In this document: positions 8,522 through 19,600 of the stretch, piece after piece
Position numbering within the stretch: the first letter of the stretch is position 1
Layout of the letters: each line of letters begins with the position of its first letter
Source of the DNA: Frankia casuarinae
GTDB lineage: Bacteria; Actinomycetota; Actinomycetes; Frankiales; Frankiaceae
DNA length: 64,000 nucleotides
Direction of reading: 5' to 3'
Assembly: GCF_000013345.1 (NCBI RefSeq)
Contig: NC_007777.1
Coordinates: forward strand, 3,968,001-4,032,000
Notes under the pieces: model-generated
Database searches by the model: none
What the model was told of the DNA's origin: nothing
The model's input: the letters and a program-made list of their open reading frames with translations, nothing else
Translations under genes and position numbers: made by a program

Positions 8522-9212
8522 GTGCGGGAGTTCGGCCCGCCGGGGGTCCCGCGGGTCGAGGAAATCGAGGATCCCAAGCCGTCGGTCGGCGAGGTGCTGG
8601 TCGCTGTCGAGGTGGCCGGGGTCGGCTACGGCGACGTCATCGTGCGGTCCGGCCGGTATCCGTTTCCGAAGCCGTACATCCCGGGCCTGGAGGTTGGCGG
8701 CCGGGTCGCCGCCGTCGGACCGGACGTCGATTCGTCGCTGACCGGCAAGCGGGTGGTGGCGAGCACGGCTGGGATGACCGGCGGGTACGCGGAGCTGGCC
8801 CTGGCCGAGGCCGACAGCGTCTACGAGGTGCCCGAGGGGCTCACCCTCGGGTCCGCTGTGGCGGTGTTCCAGGCCGGCGCCATCGCCGTCGGCCTGGTGT
8901 CGGCCATCCAGGTCCGGCCCGACGAGTCCGCTCTGATCACTGCGGCGGCGGGCAGGATCGGCTCGCTTCTGGTGCAGCGGGCCAAGGCTGCCGGGGCCGC
9001 GACCGTGATTGCTGCCGTGGGCAGTCCCGCGAAGGCGGACGTCGCGGTCGAGTTCGGGGCCGATGCCGTCGTCGACTACACGACGCCCGGCTGGGTGGCG
9101 AAGGTGCGCTGGGCGGTCCGGGCTGACCCTGGAGTCGGCCAGGACATACCCGATGGCCGGAACTGCCCTGGTCGGCTTCGCCTACGAGGGTGTCGCGTCG
9201 AAACCGGCCTGA
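8522..9212 (+). pseudogene. Broken quinone oxidoreductase (zinc-type ADH superfamily)
   Basis: The frame from a GTG at 8522 encodes REFGPPGVPRVEEI, PGLEVGGRVAAVG and ITAAAGRIGSLLVQRAKAAG, the GroES-like and Rossmann parts of an NADPH:quinone reductase. Similarity fades after about residue 195 (KVRWA). A short ending with the right flavour (GTALVGFAYEG) appears in another frame near 9160-9205. Roughly the last 100 residues are missing and low-complexity repeats follow. It is frameshifted and truncated. Confidence 0.65.
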
Positions 9213-9243
9213 CGGCCGGCGGCGGGAAACGCGCCCACGTCGA

Positions 9244-9348
9244 GGACCCGGCCTTTGCGACCCGGCCCCCGCGGACCCGGCCTCTGCGACCCGGCCTCTG
9301 CGACCCGGCCTCTGCGACCCGGCCCCCGCGGACCCGGCCCCCACGGGG
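9244..9348. repeat. 14/15-bp tandem repeat (GACCCGGCCTCTGC type)
   Basis: About seven head-to-tail copies of a unit alternating between GACCCGGCCTCTGC and GACCCGGCCCCCGCG. It sits between the broken quinone reductase and the broken ung. The number of copies and the mixed 14/15 period suggest slippage. Confidence 0.8.
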
Positions 9349-9450
9349 ACAGCCGGCACCGCCGAGCGCCACCACGCCCGACGGCGCCACCCGGCCGACG
9401 GCGCAGCGGGCCTCCCCGGGCCCCGGGACAGCACGGGACACCCGCCGCCT

Positions 9451-9518
9451 CATCGGCCACCACGCCACCGGCCACCACGCCACCACGCCATCGGCCATCG
9501 GCCATCGGCCATCGGCGA
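9451..9518. repeat. Short-period simple repeat (CATCGGC / CACCACGC)
   Basis: A run of CCACCACGCCACCGG-type units followed by four copies of the heptamer CATCGGC. It is non-coding, about 80 bases upstream of the ung start. With the repeat at 9244 it makes up most of the 9213-9594 gap, which holds no gene. Confidence 0.75.
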
Positions 9519-9594
9519 CATTCCCGGCTGGAAGTTCGGCCGCGGTGGGGCGTAGGCAGGGGCGGTCGGTGGTGCGCAGTAGGCATGGCCGGCC

Positions 9595-10273
9595 ATGCCG
9601 GCGCAACCACTGCGGGACCTTGTCGAGCCAGGCTGGGCGCATGCCCTCGAACCGGTGGCGGGGCAGATCAGCGCCATGGGCGACTTCCTGCGGGCGGAGA
9701 TCGCCGCCGGGCGCGGCTACCTGCCGGCCGGCCCGCATGTCCTGCGGGCCTTCCAGCAGCCGTTCGACGACGTGCGGGTGCTGATCGTCGGACAGGATCC
9801 CTACCCGACCCCGGGAATGGCCATCGGCTACAGCTTTGCGGTGGCACCCGAGGTGCGCCGGCTGCCGGGCAGTCTGCTGAACATCTTCCAGGAGCTGTGC
9901 GCGGACGTCGGCGTGCCGAGGCCCTCGACCGGCGACCTGACCGGCTGGACGCGCCAGGGGGTGCTGCTGCTGAACCGGGCGCTGACGACGGCGCCGCGCC
10001 AGCCCGGGCTCGCACCGGGGCAAAGGCTGGGAGCCGGTCACCGAACAGGCCATCCGGGCGCTGGCCGGGCGGGGCAGGCCGCTGGTCGCGATCCTGTGGG
10101 GTGCCGAGGCCCGCAGCCTGCGGCCGTTCCTGGACGGTGCCGCGACCATCGAGTCCGCCCACCCGTCACCGCGGTCGGCCGACCGGGGCTTCTTCGGGTC
10201 CCGGCCGTTCAGCCGGGCCAACGACCTCCCGCGCCGCCAGGGTGCCGAGCCGGTCGACTGGAGCCTCCCGTGA
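9595..10273 (+). pseudogene. ung: Uracil-DNA glycosylase, one-base frameshift
   Basis: The first part gives the family-1 UDG motif GQDPYPTPG and [10 protein letters not shown]. After APRQPG the frame breaks. Removing one G from GGG at 10006-10008 restores SHRGKGWEP, then [11 protein letters not shown], and the second catalytic motif SAHPSPRSA, ending DWSLP at 10273. UDG removes uracil from DNA. Everything else is intact, so this is either a very recent pseudogene or a sequencing error in a G run. A second ung elsewhere would make loss tolerable. Confidence 0.85.
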
Positions 10274-10390
10274 CCCGCCCGCCGCTCGGCCCGGAAGCTC
10301 CGGGACACGGCGCCTGACCGTGGCCGACACCGGCGCCCCGGCAGACGTGAGATGCCCTGCCCCGCGGGCTGCGGTCCGGGAGGGTGCCGG

Positions 10391-11634
10391 TCAGCGTTGC
10401 GCGGGGGCACCGGCGGGGGTGGGGCCGCGGCGCAGGGCGGCGCGGACGAGGAGGCCGGCGGCGAGGGCCCAGAAGGCGGCGCCGACGCGGGCGAGGGTGA
10501 CGCCGCTGGCCGCGACGACGAAGGTGACGACCGCGGCCTGCCGCTCGGCCGGGTCGGCCAGGGCCGACGTCAGCGCCGAGGCGAGTGTGCCGACGAGGGC
10601 GAGGCCCGCGAGGGCCGTGGTGACGCCGGTGGGGGCGGCGGCCGCGACCGTCACCAGGAGCGTGGACAGCAGGGCGAGGGCGAGGAAGGTCCAGGCGGCG
10701 AGGTGGGCGACGACCCAGCGTCGTCGCGGGTCGGGGTGCGCGTCGGGGCTCGCGGCGAGCGCCGCGGTGATCGCGGCCAGGTTGATCGCGTGGCCGCCGG
10801 CGAACGCGCCGAGAACGGTGCCGACCCCGGTCACCGTCATCGCCTCCCGCCAGGGGACCGCATACCCGTAGGAGGACAGCACCGCGACACCCGGCACGTT
10901 CTGCGAGGCCATCGTGACGACGTAGAGCGGAACCGCGAGCGAGAGCATCGACGCCCAGTTTAGCGTCGGTGCCGTCAGCGCGACCCGGGGCAGCAGCGGC
11001 CTGTCGGGCCCGCCGTGCCGGCCGAACCAGATCCCGACCGCCACCACCGCGGCGGCGAACGCCGCCGGCACCGCCCAGCGCGGCGCGACCCGCAGCAGCA
11101 CCAGCCACACCACGACCTCCGGCGCGACGAGCGCCGGATGGTCCACCAGCCCGTGGACGGGCACGAGGCACAGCGAGAGCAGGACACCGGCGAGCATCGC
11201 CTGCGCGATCGGCGCTGGGATCGCGGCGATGAGCGTCCCGAGGCGGGGCCACAGCGCGGTCAGCAGGATCAGGCCGCCGAGACCGCGAAGGCCCCGACCG
11301 CCGCCGCCCAGCCACCGTCGACCGCGCCGGTCGAGGCGAGTAGCGCCGCGCCCGGCGTCGACCAGGCGAGCAGGATCGGCATCCGGTGCCGGCGGCTGAG
11401 CCACAGCGTCCCGAGCGCCTGGGTGACGGTGACGGCAAGCAGGCCCGAGGCTGCCTGCGCGGGGTCCGCCCCGACCGCCCGCAGCCCGGCCAGCACCACG
11501 ACGGCCGTGCTCGCGAACCCGACCAGCGCCGTGACGGCGCCTGCGCTGACCAGATGGGTGCCCCGAACCCCCGAAGCCGCCTCGCCGTCCGCGGGATCCG
11601 GCGGATCCGACCGGCCTGAACCGCCGTCGCTCAC
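10391..11634 (-). pseudogene. BenE-family benzoate/H+ symporter-like protein, frameshifted
   Basis: The N-terminal 121 residues (11634 to about 11270: SAGAVTALVGFASTAVVVLA, ILLAWSTPGAALL) run into a stop after AFAVSAA. The rest continues in another frame as LILLTALWPRLG, then PVHGLVDHPALVAPE and GHAINLAAITAALAAS. Together they make a BenE-type transporter of about 410 residues with about 12 hydrophobic segments. The break is a one-base slip near 11275. Known BenE proteins import benzoate; the substrate here is unproven. Confidence 0.75.
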
Positions 11635-12136
11635 GGTGACAGCGGGATCGGCGCCGACGGTAGGTCCGGAAGGTCACGATCGCGCTGTTCCATCCCCGGA
11701 ACACTACTGTCGGCCGTTCGGCGGCGGACCATGAAAACGGACCGCGGATACGGCACCCGTCACGAGGCCACGGCCGCCACCGGCACCCGGCCGCGGGTGA
11801 CCAGCCCGGCCCCGGGCTCTCCCGGGGCGCGAGCGGTGGGGGTGTGGGGCGGCGGGATCGTCCGCTCACACGAAGTTCCCGTCTCCACAACCTGGCGCCC
11901 TGGAAGGTGCTGCCCGACGGACGTTCGCCGGACAGCGTCACGACCGGGCGTCCCCACCCCTCCGATGCCCAGGCCCGCCGGGAGGCGCTGCACGTCCTGT
12001 CACTGCACGTCCTGTCACTGCACGGCCTGTCACTGCACGGCCTGTAGTGGGAGGATGCCGCGGTCCGGACGCGGGAAGGTGGTGCGCCGGGCCGCCGGGC
12101 CGGGCCATCCGGTCATCCCCGCGCGGGATCCGAGGG
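11635..12136. other. Intergenic region with a 15-bp minisatellite
   Basis: About 500 bp between the broken BenE gene and the epoxide hydrolase. Apart from the 15-bp tandem repeat at 11986-12045, I see no supported gene or RNA. Confidence 0.5.
11986..12045. repeat. 15-bp tandem repeat, four copies
   Basis: Four consecutive units of CACTGCACGTCCTGT or CACTGCACGGCCTGT; the first copy has GCTGCACG at its left edge. It lies about 90 bp downstream of the epoxide hydrolase stop. Confidence 0.85.
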
Positions 12137-13288
12137 TCAGCATTCGGCGAAGAAGGCGAGCATGTCGGCGGCGAGCCGGTCGGGAACCTCCACCGCGGGG
12201 AAGTGCCCGCCCTCGTCGTGCACCGTGGAGCGCACCACGCGGCACAGCCGTCCGACGAACTCGGGCGGGGGCGGGCGAAGGTCATCCAGGCCGTTCCCGA
12301 AACGCCCGAACGCGGTGGGGGCGAGGACCCGGTCACCGACCGTCATGCCCTCCTGGACCTGGCGGTTGTCGTGGAAGTCGCGCAGCGTGCTCCCGACGCA
12401 ACCGGTGGCCCAGTAGAGCGTGAGCGTGGTCAGCAGGAACTCCCGGGACACTCGGGGCACCCGGCCTTCGGCGCAGTCCGACCAGGCACGCCACTTCTCC
12501 AGCAGCCATGCGGCCAGCCCGGCGGGCGAGTCGGTCAGCCCGTACGCGAGGGTCTGGGGCCGGGTGGACGCGATCGCGTGATAGCCGCCTTCGGTCAGCG
12601 ACCACCGTTCGCCGGCGTCCAGATACGCACGCTCGGCCGGGGACAGCGGTGTCGGGTCGACGGCCGGGTCCAGGACGGGGTCGAGTTCGAGATCGGTCAG
12701 GTACAGCCCGGCCACCGTGTCGGGATGGTCGAGTGCCAGGAAGGTGCTGACCCCGGAACCGAAGTCGCTGCCCGCGGCCAGGTACCGGGGATAGCCGAGC
12801 CCGGTCATCAGGTCGTGCCAGACACGCGCGGTGTCCCGCAGCGTGTGTTCCCCGGCCGGACGCTCGGAGAAGGGATACCCGGGCAGGGACACGGCGACGA
12901 CATCCCGCGCGGGAGCGTCGATGCCGTACGCCGCGGGGTCGCGCAGGCGGTCGACGAGCGGGAGCATCTCCACGAAGCTGCTCGGCCAGCCGTGGGTCAG
13001 GATGACCGGCGGACCGTCGGCCCCCGGCACCCGATGATGGACGTAGTGCACCCGCAGCCCGGACACCTCGGCGACGAACTGGTCGTACCCGCCGTTGATT
13101 CTCTCCTCGGCCGCACGCCAGTCGAAGGTGGCCCAGTCGGCGAGCATTCCCTGGAGGAACGCCAGGTCGGTGCCCTGGGACCAGGCCGGGCCGGGGGCCG
13201 GTTGCGGCCAGCGCACCCGCGCGATCCGCTGCCGCAGTCCGGTCAGGACGTCCTCGGGCACCCGGATCCGGGACGGTGTGATCAGCAC
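12137..13288 (-). CDS. Epoxide hydrolase (alpha/beta fold, EHN domain)
   Basis: A 383-residue protein with the N-terminal EHN domain ([18 protein letters not shown]) and an alpha/beta-hydrolase core: HGWPSSF (oxyanion region), AGSDFGSG (nucleophile Asp) and [13 protein letters not shown] (catalytic His). It resembles microsomal-type epoxide hydrolases. The GTG start at 13288 overlaps the end of the radical SAM gene, so the two are co-translated. In the cluster it could open an epoxide or act as another hydrolase; the substrate is unknown. Confidence 0.85.
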   Translation of the reverse strand: MLITPSRIRVPEDVLTGLRQRIARVRWPQPAPGPAWSQGTDLAFLQGMLADWATFDWRAAEERINGGYDQFVAEVSGLRVHYVHHRVPGADGPPVILTHGWPSSFVEMLPLVDRLRDPAAYGIDAPARDVVAVSLPGYPFSERPAGEHTLRDTARVWHDLMTGLGYPRYLAAGSDFGSGVSTFLALDHPDTVAGLYLTDLELDPVLDPAVDPTPLSPAERAYLDAGERWSLTEGGYHAIASTRPQTLAYGLTDSPAGLAAWLLEKWRAWSDCAEGRVPRVSREFLLTTLTLYWATGCVGSTLRDFHDNRQVQEGMTVGDRVLAPTAFGRFGNGLDDLRPPPPEFVGRLCRVVRSTVHDEGGHFPAVEVPDRLAADMLAFFAEC

Positions 13289-14307
13289 GCGGTCCGTCCG
13301 GCCCGGGCGAGCACCCGTTCCAGGGCCGCCACCCGGGCCGGGTCGCTCAGGGCCCGCAGGCAGAAATCGCAGATGTTGGTGAACCGCGCGTCGGCGAGGT
13401 CCTGGAACTGCGGATCCTCGGCGACCATGGTCCGGAAGTAGGCTGGGGACTGCGGGTCGTGGAAGGCGTGCACGAGCCGTTCCCGCCGGGCCTGCTCCGC
13501 CGGGTCCGATCCCGGGCCGCGCACGGGCCCCAGGAACACCGGCGTCCGCTTCATGTCGTCGACGCCGATGTCGAGCTGGCAGCATGCATAGGCGTCACCG
13601 GTGGCGTGCACGGTGGTGGTCAGATCGTCGCAGTCGGGCAGCTCGGTGACCGGACGTCCCCGCCAGATCCGGTGCATCTCCCGGGCGCGGCCCCGATCGA
13701 GCAGCTCGAGCACCACGAACGGCTCGCCGGCCGCGATCAGGGCCGCCCTGATCTGCTCGTCGGCCTGTTCGTCGGCCGAGGTGCAGAACTGGATCTCGGT
13801 GGCCAGGCCGCTGGCCCGGGCCGCCCGGGCGGCGTTGATCGGTCGCTCCACGGGGAAGTACCGCATGTGGTGGACGTCCGCGCTGAGGGACAGGCCGTGG
13901 ATGCCGGCCTCGACGAAGGGCCGCAGTCTGGCCTCGGCCTGGGCGGGGTTGCGGGCCCAGAAGGCGTTGGACTCCACGTCGACGACATAGCCGAGCCGGA
14001 CGCCGTGGGCGATGGCCTGGCACATGACCTGTGGGTAGAGGAAGACCTCGCCCCCGCTGAAGGTGACGTGTCGCTTCCCGGTGCGCTGCCCCTGCTCGAG
14101 TACGGACCGGACCTCGTCGAGGGTCAGCCGCTCCCGGCGGGTCGGATTCGACTCCACAATGCAGTGATCGCACGCAAGATTGCAGGTCAGAGTGTAGTTG
14201 ATGACCATTCTCTGGGTCGGGGGGAAACGGTCCCAGATCGCGATGCCGCCGGCCACATCGGCCCCCACGTCATTCTTGGCCCCCGTGTCATTGGCGCTCC
14301 GTGTCAT
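13282..14307 (-). CDS. Radical SAM protein A
   Basis: A 341-residue radical SAM enzyme. CNLACDHC at residues 42-49 binds the 4Fe-4S cluster, [10 protein letters not shown] is the GGE motif that holds AdoMet, and a Cys cluster near the C terminus (NICDFC) may bind a further cluster. It shares NAFWAR...A...FVPVER with the radical SAM protein at 37576-38863, so the two are paralogues. The start at 14307 follows GTGGGGGGGC; upstream ATGs at 14436 and 14562 are possible. The reaction is unknown. Confidence 0.8.
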   Translation of the reverse strand: MTRSANDTGAKNDVGADVAGGIAIWDRFPPTQRMVINYTLTCNLACDHCIVESNPTRRERLTLDEVRSVLEQGQRTGKRHVTFSGGEVFLYPQVMCQAIAHGVRLGYVVDVESNAFWARNPAQAEARLRPFVEAGIHGLSLSADVHHMRYFPVERPINAARAARASGLATEIQFCTSADEQADEQIRAALIAAGEPFVVLELLDRGRAREMHRIWRGRPVTELPDCDDLTTTVHATGDAYACCQLDIGVDDMKRTPVFLGPVRGPGSDPAEQARRERLVHAFHDPQSPAYFRTMVAEDPQFQDLADARFTNICDFCLRALSDPARVAALERVLARAGRTAC

Positions 14308-14681
14308 TGCCCCCCCACGTCGGTCCACCCGAAGCACGTCCTTCTCCTTTGGCACGGTAGCCAGCGGGGAGCGAAACGTCCACCATTTTTTCTCCTGCAA
14401 CCATCTCGGGTCGGGACTGATGCGCTCGGGCATCATGGTGGCACCGGCCCGAACGTCGGCTGAAAGAGCCTGGTGGGCGGGCGGGATCGGTAGGGTCCCG
14501 GTGTCGCGTAGAAGACGGCGCCCTTGACGTTCGATTCGAGGCGTAGGTACCGTCGGGACCAAGTTGGCTGGGGCGGACCGGTTGGCGGTAAACGCTCCAC
14601 GGACCTTCTGGCTGTCGGCCGTCCGTGGAGGCGCGCTCCGCGCTCTTGAACCTCGATCTGGCAGATTGTCATGGAGGAATT
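14308..14681. promoter_or_regulatory. Divergent promoter region
   Basis: About 370 bp between the minus-strand radical SAM gene and the plus-strand flavoprotein-like gene. It must carry promoters for both arms unless the radical SAM protein starts further upstream. A TTGACG occurs at 14524, but no well-spaced -10 is evident. ATGGAGGAATT directly precedes the plus-strand start. Confidence 0.4.
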
Positions 14682-16688
14682 ATGGGCGTGGACGTTCGTC
14701 GTGTCCTGAACTCTTTTGTTCCCCGGCGGCAGGCCTGGGCCCGGCTGGACGAGACCGTCCAGGACACGGGCCTGGCCGATGACACCACCGGAGTCCTCAA
14801 TCCCGACTTCCTGGCCCTCGGCCTGGGCGCCACCAACATGATGGGAATGCTCTGGTCGCTGGCCCTGGGCCGGCGGGTGGTGGGCGTCGAGCTGCGGGGT
14901 GACCCCTCGCTGGGCGTGCACTGGAACATTCGCGAGGACCTTTACCACCACCTCGGCCTGATCGACCAGATGATGCTCGAGCGCTACGGCGAGGCGGGTA
15001 TCCCCCGCCGGGGCGACGGGAGCCTGTTCATCCTGGCCGAGTGCTTCTACCGGCCGGACACGCCCGCCGGCGCCGTCACGGCCGACGAGGTGGTCAGCGG
15101 ATTCCTGGACGCGCTGGTCGGCGAGCCCGCGCGGATCGGCGGCCGGATCTTCCACACCGAGTTCATCGACGACCGTTGGAAGGACGGGAAGCCGCACCGC
15201 ACGGTGACCGTGCTGACGCCGCCGGAGCCCCCGCGCCGGCCCGACCCCACCCGGGTGGGGCGCAGCACCCTCGAGGCGCTGGAGGGGCCCTCCACGTTCC
15301 AGAGCGCGGCCTCCGAGGTGATGGTGCTGATGCGCCGCTACCTCGAAGGGGTCGAGCGGATGGACCTGGCCCGGGGCGTCACGCCGCGGGTGCGGTTGTT
15401 CCTGTCCCACCGGGTGGTCACCACCGGGACCGGGAGCGACGCGGGCTATCTGAAGTGGCTGCGCCGCGAGGAGGGATTCGGGGACGCCTCCGGCGGTCGC
15501 AAGTCCATCCGCATCGAGCAGGTAAGGGAGCTGGACTACAACGGCAGGTTCCACCGCGTGCGGGTGCCGGGCAGCAAGGTGATCGACATCGGGATTCCCG
15601 AGCTGTTCATGATCGCGCAGGGTTTCAACAGCACCGACGCCGACCGCCTAGGCTTCAGGCAGGAGGACGTGCTGGTGGACCACCACGACGGCCGCGGGCC
15701 GGTCGTGGCGCAGGCCGACTACCTCGCCGGCCTGCTGGAGGTGCTGGTCGACGGCCGGCTGCGGCGCAGGATCGCCTCCGACTTCGACAAGGAGGGCAAC
15801 GAGTACTGGGTGCGGCAGATCGCGGTGGGGCATGAGGACGACGCCGAGGTCGGCTGGATCCTGGTGCAGGTTCCCGACTACAAGACGTTCGACCCGATCC
15901 TGTCCGGCCTGGTGCCGCCCGGTACCTACCGCAAGTCCAAGCAGTACCGGGCCGGCGTGCAGCACCTGATGCGGGAGTTCTACCTGGACCAGGTCTCGCA
16001 GATCTGCGAGATGCCGGTGTCGGAACTGGAGAGGATCCAGATGCCGTACGGTCCGAAGCTGTTCAGCCTGGTCGAGCGGGCCGGGGTGGACGCCCAGGTC
16101 GCGGCCAACGGGGTCGTCGCCGGGGACACCTTCGGCAACGGCCATTTCCTCACCAGCGGCGGCGCCATCACGGGCATGATCGGTCACGGGCACCGCGTCA
16201 AGCTGTACTGGGAGGCCCGGGACGCCGGAGTGCCCCACGAGCAGGCCATACGCGGCCTGGCCGACGGCATCAAGCAGGACACCGACGACTGGTTCGCGGT
16301 GAGCGCGCAGGAGTTCAGCACCGCCCTGCCGATCAACTTCGGCTCCGAACGGATCGCCACGATCGAGGCGGCCGGCGGACACCGGTCGTCCGCCCGGGCG
16401 ACCACGATCGACGCCACCCGCCGTCACCGGCACACCCTGGTGCCGCTCGACCCGTCGGACTGGCGCCGGTTGCTGGTGCGCAGCGGGCGGATGCACGCCC
16501 TGGCCCTGCCCCCGATCCCGATGACCCACCCGGTCGTGCGCGGCGGTGGTGGGCTGCCTGATCCTGCCGACGCCCAGCAGGACGGTGCTACGGCCGGGAT
16601 GGGGGCCGGGATGGGCGGTTGCATGGTCCAGCCGGGCGGTGCCATGGGCGGGATGGACGGTGCGATGGCCGAGGTGGCAGCTCAGTGA
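14682..16688 (+). CDS. Rossmann-fold (probable FAD-dependent) oxidoreductase-like protein
   Basis: A 668-residue protein I cannot assign to a named enzyme. Residues about 43-72 (LALGLGATNMMGMLWSLALG, then RRVVGVELRG) have the glycine-rich turn and terminal acidic residue of a dinucleotide-binding beta-alpha-beta unit. Near residue 480, GDTFGNGHFLTSGGAITGM resembles the C-terminal GD motif of flavoproteins. The tail is Gly/Met-rich (GMGAGMGGCM). The ATG at 14682 has GGAGG four bases upstream. It ends overlapping the next gene (GTGA), whose C-terminal half is a clear paralogue. It may oxidise or halogenate an intermediate; that is a guess. Confidence 0.55.
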   Translation: MGVDVRRVLNSFVPRRQAWARLDETVQDTGLADDTTGVLNPDFLALGLGATNMMGMLWSLALGRRVVGVELRGDPSLGVHWNIREDLYHHLGLIDQMMLERYGEAGIPRRGDGSLFILAECFYRPDTPAGAVTADEVVSGFLDALVGEPARIGGRIFHTEFIDDRWKDGKPHRTVTVLTPPEPPRRPDPTRVGRSTLEALEGPSTFQSAASEVMVLMRRYLEGVERMDLARGVTPRVRLFLSHRVVTTGTGSDAGYLKWLRREEGFGDASGGRKSIRIEQVRELDYNGRFHRVRVPGSKVIDIGIPELFMIAQGFNSTDADRLGFRQEDVLVDHHDGRGPVVAQADYLAGLLEVLVDGRLRRRIASDFDKEGNEYWVRQIAVGHEDDAEVGWILVQVPDYKTFDPILSGLVPPGTYRKSKQYRAGVQHLMREFYLDQVSQICEMPVSELERIQMPYGPKLFSLVERAGVDAQVAANGVVAGDTFGNGHFLTSGGAITGMIGHGHRVKLYWEARDAGVPHEQAIRGLADGIKQDTDDWFAVSAQEFSTALPINFGSERIATIEAAGGHRSSARATTIDATRRHRHTLVPLDPSDWRRLLVRSGRMHALALPPIPMTHPVVRGGGGLPDPADAQQDGATAGMGAGMGGCMVQPGGAMGGMDGAMAEVAAQ

Positions 16689-19600
16689 GCATCTTCCAGC
16701 CGAAGGGCGACTCGTTCGGGAGCCTGAACGAGACCGTCCAGTCGCGGCGCCTGATCGTGAGCCGCTACCGCAGCCTGCGTGAACGGCAGTGGGCCCTGCT
16801 GGTGCTCTGCACCGGCGCCCTCGCCATCGTGATCGACACCTCCATCGTGAACGTGGCCCTGCCCTCCATCGGCCAGGACCTGGGGTTCTCCGCCGCCGGG
16901 CTCTCGTGGGTGGTGAACGCCTATCTGATCCCGTTCGGCGGACTGCTCCTGTTCGCCGGACGGCTGGGCGACCTGGTCGGCGCCAAGCGGATGTTCCTCG
17001 CCGGAATCGCGCTGTTCACGCCGGCCTCCCTCGTCTGCGGCCTGGCCCAGAACCCGGAGACGCTGGTCGCCGCCCGTTTCGTTCAGGGGGTGGGGGGTGC
17101 GCTGGCGGCGGCTGTCGTGCTCGGTCTGGTCGTCTCCACCTTCCCCAACGCGATCGAGCAGGCCAAGGCGATCGGCCTGTACGCGTTCGTCTCCTCCGCC
17201 GGTGCCGCCCTGGGGCTGCTGCTCGGGGCCTGGATCACCGAGGCGCTGAGCTGGCACTGGACCTTCTTCATCAACGTTCCGTTGGGCCTGCTGGTCCTGC
17301 CGCTCGGCGCGCGGCTGGTGGACGACGAACGAGTGGTGCTCGACGACCGCAGCATCGACGTCCCGGGCGTCCTGCTGATCACGAGCGGACTGATGCTCAC
17401 GGTCTACACGATCGTGCGCTTCGCCGACGGCGCGACACCGCTGACCTGGGCGCTGGTGGGGATCAGCGCAGCCCTGCTGGCGGCCTTCGTCGTGCGGCAG
17501 CGGACGGCCCGCAATCCGCTCGTCCCGTTGTCGATCTTCCGGGCGCGGAACGTCGCCTGGGCCAACATGGTGCAGGCGCTGATGATCGCCGGCATGGGCG
17601 GCATGTTCTTCCTCGGGACCCTATACCTGCGCCAGGTGCTGGGGCTCAGCGCCATGGAGGTCGGGCTGGCCTTCCTGCCCACCGCCCTCATGGTGGCCGT
17701 GATCTCCCTCAAGGCGACGCCGCGACTGATGGAGAAGATCGACCCCAAGACCGTGCTGGTGCCCGGCCTCCTGCTCATCACCGCGGGCCTCGCCCTGCTG
17801 GCCGTTGCTCCGGCGGACGGTGACTACTGGCGCGACGTCCTGCCCGCCATGGTGCTTCTGGGCGCCGGCGCCGGCCTCGGGTACCCGTCCTCCCTGACCA
17901 TGGTGATGGCCGATGCCACCGCCGCCGACCGGGGACTGCGCTCCGGGCTTGTCAACACCACCCAGCAGGTCGGACCGGCGATCGGCCTGGCCGTCCTGGC
18001 GACCGTGGCCGCCGACCGCACCACGACGCTCGTCTCGCGGGGGAGCACGCACGCCGAGGCCCTGACCGGCGGATATCACCTGGCCTTCTGGATCGGGAGC
18101 GGGGCCAGCCTGGTCGCGCTGGTGCTGACGGTGCTGTTCCTCAGGCCGGCGGTGCCGACGAGCGTACCGAAGACCCTCGACCGGGCCCGGGCCTCGCAGC
18201 GTCTGACCCAGGACCACACCGGCCTGTCCGACCCGGATTTCCTGGCTCTGGGCCTGGGCGGAACCAACATGATGGCCATGCTCTGGTCGGTGGCCATGGG
18301 CAGGCGTGCAGTGGGAGTGGAACTGCGCGGCTCGCCCTACGTGTCGGTGATGCGCTGGACGATGCGCGAGGAGATCTACCACCACCTCGCGATGATCGAT
18401 TCGATGATGCTGGAGCGGTACGGCGAGGATCTGCTGCCGCGCCTCGGCGACGGCCGGCCGTTCAGACTGGCCGACTGCTTCTTCTCCCGGCACACCAGGG
18501 CAGGATCCGTGCGGGGCGACGAGGTGGTGACCGGCTTCGAGTCGGACGCGCACATCGGCGGTCTCGCCCGGCACTACGAGACCATCGACGACCGCTACCG
18601 GGAGGGCCGGGCGCATCGTGAGATCAACGTCCTCGACCCCCTGGAGGGCCCGGAGGGGCTCGACCCCGCGGCGTTGGAGCACGACCTCTCGGACGTGCTG
18701 GGCAGCCAGTCGATGTTCCAGGTCGGGGCCGAGGAACTGCTCGTCATGCTCCGCCGGTACCTGGAGGGGCTGGAACAGATCGACCGGGACCGGGGCGAAG
18801 CCCTGCCGCGGGTGCGCGTCCTGCCCTACCACCGGGTCGCCACGTCGGAGTCCTCCGACCGCGAGCGCCGGTGGCTGCCCTCGGCGCTGCGCCGGACCCC
18901 GGTCGCGGAACGGGGCTTCGAGCGCACGGCGGACGGCCGGGTGCGGGTCCGGGTCGAGGCCGTGCGCGAGCTGGACTACCGGGGTGCCTTCCGCCGTGTG
19001 CGGGTGCCGTACAGCGAGACGGTCGACCTCGGCACCCCCGGGCTGATCATGATTGCCGAGGGGCTGGACAGCCCGGACGCGGCCCGGCTGGGATTCCGTC
19101 AGGAGACGGTGTGCGTGGACCGGGGCGACGGGCGGGGCCCTGTGCCGGCCGAGGCCGACTTCCTGGTCGGCAACGTCGACATCTACCTCGCCGACCGGAT
19201 CCGTGTCCGTCGCGCGTCGGAGTTCGACCAGGCGGGCAACGAGTACTGGGTCCACCAGCGGTGCGTGGGGCACGAGGAGGACGCGCAGATCGGCTGGACG
19301 ATGCTGGAGGTCCCGCCGTACAAGACGTTCGACCCGATCCAGGCCGGCCTGGTCCCGGCCGGGACGCCGAAGGACTCCAAGCCCTACTTCGCCGGGCATC
19401 AGTTCCTGCTCCGGCGCTACTTCCTGGACCAGACGGCACAGCTGACGGAGATCCCACGCCGGGCCATCGAGTACAACCAGCTCTCCTACGGCCCCAAGCT
19501 CTTCACCGTGACGGAGCGGATCGGGCTCGACGCCCTGGTGGCCGCGAACGCGGTCGTGGCCGGTGACTCCTTCGGCAACTCCCACCACCTGACCAGCGGC

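Noticed and set aside
9255-10871. A 538-codon plus-strand frame spanning the repeats and ung
   Set aside because: Low-complexity shadow driven by tandem repeats and GC bias; the ung reading in two frames has real catalytic motifs.
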